Both the position numbers and the translations under genes were made by a program. The notes under the pieces are model-generated. The model saw only the letters and a list, made by a program, of their open reading frames with translations, was not told the origin of the DNA and ran no database searches. A stretch of 64,000 bases of DNA from Nitrospira sp. CG24C (GTDB lineage Bacteria; Nitrospirota; Nitrospiria; Nitrospirales; Nitrospiraceae), in the NCBI GenBank assembly GCA_002869885.2, contig NEWR02000009.1:604773-668772 (forward strand), read 5' to 3'. Position 1 is the first letter of the stretch, and every line of letters starts with the position of its first letter. Below, piece by piece: positions 60,154 through 64,000 of the stretch.

Positions 60154-60774
60154 ATGCGAACGAAACTGATCGTCTTCTTCATCGTCATGGGTGTTGGGAT
60201 TGTCGGCGCCTTAGGATGGATAGGGTATCAATTGTTCACGACCGGCTTTAGCGCCAAAACTGAGCCTCATGCCCTAGAAGTCTTCATCGCGCGGCAAGTC
60301 CGCCACCTGGCCATCCCGATCGAACAGCGAAACAGGCAGAATCCCATCCCCTTGAGCCCCGACGTGATCAAAGAGTCGCTGGCACATTTCGCCGACCATT
60401 GCGCCACCTGCCACGCGAACGACGGAAGCGGCCAGACGCCCATCGGCAAAAACGTCAACCCCAAAGCGCTGGACCTCCGGTTACCCGACATCCAATCGAT
60501 GTCGGACGGTGAGATCTTCTGGGTGATCCACAATGGTATCCGCTTCACCGCCATGCCGGCCTGGGGAAAGGGCGACCCGGCAGAGGACCAGGACAGTTGG
60601 AAGCTGGTCCACTTCATTCGCCATCTCCCACAACTGACACCGGAAGAACTCGACCGGATGAAGGCGCTGAATCCCAAGACGAAGCACGATCTGGGAGAAG
60701 ATGCCGCCTTCGGGGAATTGCTACAAGGAAACAACGCGGCGGCAGCAAAGACCGATCACGGGCATCACCACTAG
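60154..60774 (+). CDS. Membrane-anchored class I cytochrome c
   Basis: 206 residues. Uncleaved N-terminal anchor about 5-28 (LIVFFIVMGVGIVGALGWIGYQLF), then a single haem motif CATCH (in FADHCATCHANDGSG) and a likely axial Met in IRFTAMPAWGKGD. C-terminus ends in histidines (DHGHHH). Periplasmic-side electron carrier, probably single haem. Neighbours are a small exported protein and isoprenoid genes, so no partner is named. Confidence 0.9.
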   Translation: MRTKLIVFFIVMGVGIVGALGWIGYQLFTTGFSAKTEPHALEVFIARQVRHLAIPIEQRNRQNPIPLSPDVIKESLAHFADHCATCHANDGSGQTPIGKNVNPKALDLRLPDIQSMSDGEIFWVIHNGIRFTAMPAWGKGDPAEDQDSWKLVHFIRHLPQLTPEELDRMKALNPKTKHDLGEDAAFGELLQGNNAAAAKTDHGHHH

Positions 60775-60866
60775 TCTGGTTTATTTGGTTCATCTGGTTA
60801 ATCTTTCAACCAGACAAACGAAACAAACCAACAACGATCTTCATATACAGGGAAAAGGATTCACCC

Positions 60867-61214
60867 ATGTGGCTACGCTCGATTTTGATTCTCACATGTC
60901 TCTTCATTGCGACGCCAACCTTCGCCTACGGCGCCGACCTGCATGTGCTCGGTACGATTATGGTCATCGACGCAAACCATGTCGAAATCAAAACGACCAA
61001 GGGCCAGTCGGTGAATGTGCGGCTCAACAAGCAAACCCGGTACAGGGACGAGAGCAATCCGAAAGGGGCCAACAGTCCCGCGGTGGGCGACCGTGTCGTC
61101 ATCGCGGCCACGAAGGGCGAAAAAAAAGGCGCCAACCTGTTGGTCGCCACCGAAGTCCATTTTTCTTCAACCAAGCGCGTCCCGGTCCTCGCGCAGCCGG
61201 CTCCGGCTCAATAG
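60867..61214 (+). CDS. Exported small protein, DUF5666-like
   Basis: 115 residues. Signal peptide about 1-23 (WLRSILILTCLFIATPTFAYG), then a small beta-barrel pattern: LHVLGTIMVIDANHVEIKTT, GQSVNVRLNKQTRYRDES, VGDRVVIAATKGEKKGANL. This resembles DUF5666 (OB-like) domains that are common in metal-related periplasmic proteins. AAAAGGA precedes the ATG. Tightly linked to the next gene (9 bases). Confidence 0.78.
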   Translation: MWLRSILILTCLFIATPTFAYGADLHVLGTIMVIDANHVEIKTTKGQSVNVRLNKQTRYRDESNPKGANSPAVGDRVVIAATKGEKKGANLLVATEVHFSSTKRVPVLAQPAPAQ

Positions 61215-61222
61215 CGTAATCG

Positions 61223-61681
61223 ATGCCTATACTTCACGTCAGGCGCGAGCTCAACAACCACCTGTTTGGCGGCGGGTTTCGCGCGGCGGGTATTCGAGTT
61301 CTGATCACGGGCATTGCGGTATTTCTGGCGGTCATGATCGTGCCGGGGCTGGAAGTCGACTCGCTCAGCGCCGGACTCGCGGCAGTTCTCGTGCTCACAT
61401 TTCTGAATCTGTTAGTCAGGCCCATTCTCTTCGTGCTGACCCTTCCCTTGATCGTCCTCTCGATGGGGCTCTTTCTCATCGTGGTCAACGCACTCCTTCT
61501 AGAACTCACGGCTTACCTGGTCAGCGGGTTCTCGGTCACGGGATTCTGGCCGGCAGTCGGCGGCGCGATCGTGATCAGTCTGGTCACCATGATCCTCAAC
61601 TCCTGGACCTCCGACCGCCACCAAACGGAACGTCCTTCGTCCTCCCAACGCCCGCCTAAGATTATCAATCCAGACGAATAA
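61223..61681 (+). CDS. YvlD/phage-holin-family membrane protein
   Basis: 152 residues with four hydrophobic segments (about 22-42, 48-68, 70-95, 105-125): AAGIRVLITGIAVFLAVMIV, LAAVLVLTFLNLLVRPILF, LTLPLIVLSMGLFLIVVNAL. The L-L-N-x-x-x-R-P-I-L motif is typical of the YvlD/superfamily IV group. Role unknown; not evidence of a phage. Confidence 0.85.
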   Translation: MPILHVRRELNNHLFGGGFRAAGIRVLITGIAVFLAVMIVPGLEVDSLSAGLAAVLVLTFLNLLVRPILFVLTLPLIVLSMGLFLIVVNALLLELTAYLVSGFSVTGFWPAVGGAIVISLVTMILNSWTSDRHQTERPSSSQRPPKIINPDE

Positions 61682-61787
61682 AAAAACCGTTATTGGGTTT
61701 GTTTGGTTGAAACAAAATAAACCGGATGTTCATTGAATTGCTCGTCGTGCATTGTTACAATGCGCGCCTGACTAGTCTAACCCACGA

Positions 61788-63596
61788 ATGACACCCACTG
61801 CTCCACAGAGTAAACCGATTCCTGAGACGCATCTCCAACGGACTTTGACATCCGTGCTCAACGAGTTGCCGGTCGATGCGGCGCTTGCCGCCGTGTTCCA
61901 CCGTGACCAAGGCCCGCTGGTCAGCCATGCCGCTCGAGGCTTCACGCCCCGAGACATTCAAGCCATTCTTAGAACGCTTTCGGCTCCATCCATCGCTGCA
62001 GCGCCCCCCACGAACGATCAGGAAGGCGGACGCACCATTCGCCTTCGTTTGATTACGCCGGGCACGAAATCGTTGCTCGGGGTGTCTCTTCTGCACCGAA
62101 ACCGAACCTACGGCTTCCTCGTCATCGGGCGAAAAGAGAGCGCCACGTTCGCAAAAAAAGAAAAGGGCTTGATAGAGCAGGCCAGCGACGACATCACGAA
62201 GGCGCTGGATCGCGAAGGGCTGTTCGACATGAATGTCCTGCTCAGCCGGCCGTTTGTCGCACACGAGCCGGTTCCCCCTCCCCCTTCTCCGGCAGAAATG
62301 TTCACGGCTCCAGGGACACAGCTTACACCGGAACTCCAAGATAAGATTATTGCCGCCTTGACGGATGCCAACCAATACGTCGCCTACGACCGTATCTGGG
62401 CCTGCCGTTACGACCCCCTTGCAGGCAATGTCGAGGTCTTGGGACTGGCTGGCGACCTGAAAAGCGAGCAGAAGGACGGGAAGAAAGATCTCAAGCCTGG
62501 CCACCGCCTCACGCTCGATAGCTCAGCCTCCGGCTGGGCAGTCCGCCATCGTAAGCCACGCGTGGACCATGATCTCGCCTCCACACAGGGCCGGTTCCTC
62601 GACCACAAATATCTGTTCAAAGACCGGCTTCTCTCCTCGCTCGTCGTGCCGTTCTTCGTCCGGGGACAAGTGGGTGGGACCATCACCTTGGCCTCGAAAG
62701 AAGCCGGGCGCTACCAGCAAACGGATGCCCGCACGCTTGAGCCGACTATTGTGAAGATCGCGGACATTCTCCAAGCGCCGGCGCCAACCGGCCAGGCTCC
62801 CGCCGCCGGACTAGCCGGCGCCCCAGGAGCAACATCAGCCCCAAGCCCCTCGGAGCCCATCATCAGAAAACAAGAGCGGCAGGCTGCGATCGGCGAGTTC
62901 AGCATGTTCCTGGCCACAGAAGTGCGTGAGCCGCTCGCCTCGATCCGCGCCCAACTGGAGGAAGTCACGGGTGAAGGCATCCTCGACTTCGACCCGCAGA
63001 CGCGCGTTGAGAACGCGATGCGAGATTTGATCCGCATCGAAGCCATCCTGAACGAGATTTTGGACTTTGCCAAACCGCTCGAACTGACTCGACGGCTCAT
63101 CCGCATTCCCGAAGTGATCGAGAGCGCGCTCACGGTTGTCGCGACCGACCTCGAAGTCACCAGGATCCAGGTGACCAAGGACTATGCGACGATGATTGCG
63201 CCGGTTCGAGGCGACGAAGCCAAGCTCCAGCAAGTCTTTCTCAGTATTTTCAGGAACGCATGTGAGGCGATGAACCCCGGGGGACATCTCCACATTCAGG
63301 TCACCCAACACCGCGCGGGACGCGGCGTGGAAGATCATATCCTCATCAAGAACGACGGGGTTCCTATTCCTGCAGAAATCGTCGATAAGGTCTTTGAACC
63401 GTTTTTCACCACGAAGCGGGCCGGCATCGGTCTGGGGCTTGCCACGGTGAAGAAGATCGTCGAAGAACATGGCGGCTCCATTGCCATCGGCAGCGCGCCA
63501 GGCGAAGGAACCACCGTCACCATCCGCCTCCCAGGCCTCAGCGCCGGTCCGTCCTATCGCGGACGCGGCCGCCGCAGGCCTCCAGCACGCCGCTAA
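61788..63596 (+). CDS. GAF-containing histidine-kinase-like protein with Thr in place of the phospho-acceptor His
   Basis: 602 residues, no membrane segment. N-terminal GAF-like region (about 20-145), second GAF domain (about 180-330; SASGWAVRHRKPRVDHDLA, LLSSLVVPFFVRGQVGG), Pro/Ala linker (335-360), dimerisation helix (about 365-430) and HATPase (about 470-590) with N-box VFLSIFRNACEAM, FEPFFTTKRAGIGLGLATVKK and GSAPGEGTTVTIRLP. The H-box reads IGEFSMFLATEVREPLASI: residue 377, normally His, is Thr (codon ACA at 62916). ATP binding looks intact; autophosphorylation on His is not expected. No response regulator adjoins. Confidence 0.88.
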   Translation: MTPTAPQSKPIPETHLQRTLTSVLNELPVDAALAAVFHRDQGPLVSHAARGFTPRDIQAILRTLSAPSIAAAPPTNDQEGGRTIRLRLITPGTKSLLGVSLLHRNRTYGFLVIGRKESATFAKKEKGLIEQASDDITKALDREGLFDMNVLLSRPFVAHEPVPPPPSPAEMFTAPGTQLTPELQDKIIAALTDANQYVAYDRIWACRYDPLAGNVEVLGLAGDLKSEQKDGKKDLKPGHRLTLDSSASGWAVRHRKPRVDHDLASTQGRFLDHKYLFKDRLLSSLVVPFFVRGQVGGTITLASKEAGRYQQTDARTLEPTIVKIADILQAPAPTGQAPAAGLAGAPGATSAPSPSEPIIRKQERQAAIGEFSMFLATEVREPLASIRAQLEEVTGEGILDFDPQTRVENAMRDLIRIEAILNEILDFAKPLELTRRLIRIPEVIESALTVVATDLEVTRIQVTKDYATMIAPVRGDEAKLQQVFLSIFRNACEAMNPGGHLHIQVTQHRAGRGVEDHILIKNDGVPIPAEIVDKVFEPFFTTKRAGIGLGLATVKKIVEEHGGSIAIGSAPGEGTTVTIRLPGLSAGPSYRGRGRRRPPARR

Positions 63597-63604
63597 GGCT
63601 TAAC

Positions 63605-63670
63605 GCCCCGTCTAATTGGTTGGTTTGGTTTGTCTTGTTTATTTGGTTGAACCAGATAGACTGAGCTTGT
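63605..63670. repeat. Word repeat (TTGGTTGGTTTGG / GGTTGAACCAGATAG)
   Basis: TAATTGGTTGGTTTGGTTTG and TATTTGGTTGAACCAGATAG just after the kinase-like gene. Same vocabulary as 60773-60830 (CTGGTTTATTTGGTTCATCTGG with AACCAGACAAACG) and 61690-61730. Confidence 0.5.
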
Positions 63671-63734
63671 GCCACTCGACTGAGCTTGTCGCAGGCACTC
63701 ATGCAAACCATCGAAGTCTAGCCGCAACCTTCTC

Positions 63735-64000
63735 TTCACAGGAGGGTGGCCTGTTTGGCCTCCCACTGCGCGCGGCTTTCTCACCCTCCCACCCACTGGC
63801 ACGCCGAGACGTGCCAGTGGCCCGAGCGAGGGTCTTCTGAGACCGCGCGTTGCACGAGCACAGGACAGCATCTAGTCTGCCCTCTCTCCTCCAAGCTTGC
63901 TCGTTATCTCTCTAGGGATGGGGGCTGATTGATCTTCCACTGCGCGCGTCCAACGAGGGCCTTCTCAGGCCGCGCGTTGCGCGAGCACAGAAGATCATCA
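63735..64000 (+). repeat. Interspersed foldback repeats, family 2 (two copies)
   Basis: First part (about 63745-63870): GGCCTCCCACTGCGCGCGGC, CTCACCCTCCCACCCACTGG, CACGCCGAGACGTGCC and GCGCGTTGCACGAGCACAGG. Second part (63889-64000): leader CCTCCAAGCTTGCTCGTTAT, TGATTGATCTTCCACTGCGC and GCGCGAGCACAGAAGATCATCA-type end reaching the last base. The second copy equals 23925-24090 without its central module. No gene in 63597-64000. Confidence 0.8.

Noticed and set aside
61223..61681. Phage remnant suggested by the holin-family name
   Set aside because: The YvlD/superfamily IV group is widespread in chromosomes, and no other phage genes are near.

Overview
The window reads as a piece of a free-living Gram-negative-type bacterial chromosome of moderately high GC, most like Nitrospirota (Nitrospira-like). 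This is inferred from gene content: a complete division/cell-wall cluster with a meso-DAP type MurE, several PilZ proteins, an HpnA-type epimerase, archaic chaperone-usher pili, a membrane-anchored cytochrome c, and many lineage-style hypothetical proteins. No rRNA, tRNA, CRISPR array, transposase or phage module was seen, and no marker gene fixes the genus.

Region 1 (1-20.9 kb, minus strand) is one long dcw operon read from right to left: rsmH-ftsL-ftsI-murE-murF-mraY-murD-ftsW-murG-murC-murB-ddl-ftsQ-ftsA-ftsZ-pgeF, then proC-yggT-divIVA and the start of a serine hydrolase. Many junctions are 4-base ATGA/GTGA overlaps. A good sigma-70 promoter lies directly before rsmH. mraZ is absent there, and yggS is absent between pgeF and proC, where a second promoter and a 17-bp palindrome sit.

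Region 2 (21-28.6 kb) holds an exported protein with two tandem repeat arrays, a BNR beta-propeller lipoprotein, YajQ, a CstA-family transporter, a lower-GC DUF3800 gene and a flippase-like membrane protein.

Region 3 (28.9-33.4 kb, minus) is a five-gene operon: a split TPP-dependent phosphonopyruvate/sulfopyruvate-type decarboxylase, a PhnW-like transaminase, a nucleotidyltransferase, and a fused nucleotidyltransferase-like/CDP-alcohol phosphotransferase. With the flippase-like gene beyond it, this looks like synthesis of an aminoethylphosphonate-type (or related) head group, its CMP activation and its transfer to an alcohol acceptor. PEP mutase is not in the window.

Region 4 (33.5-51.6 kb) is mosaic: a tandem pair of exported paralogues, four tandem PilZ genes, a DUF1566 protein, a tetR-MFP-RND efflux operon, an SCP2 protein, an AdoMet-decarboxylase-like protein, and many small or hypothetical genes separated by interspersed foldback repeats.

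Region 5 (51.6-57 kb) is an archaic (Csu/sigma-type) chaperone-usher pilus locus: SCPU pilin, terminator, chaperone, usher, SCPU, SCPU. A sigma-54-like promoter precedes it.

Region 6 (57-64 kb) carries isoprenoid-related genes (polyprenyl diphosphate synthase, HpnA-like epimerase, CruF-like carotenoid protein), then a cytochrome c, small membrane/exported proteins, and a GAF histidine-kinase-like protein whose phospho-acceptor histidine is replaced by threonine.

Intergenic space is unusually rich in repeats: modular foldback elements with shared cores but different ends, and short word-like inverted repeats between genes.
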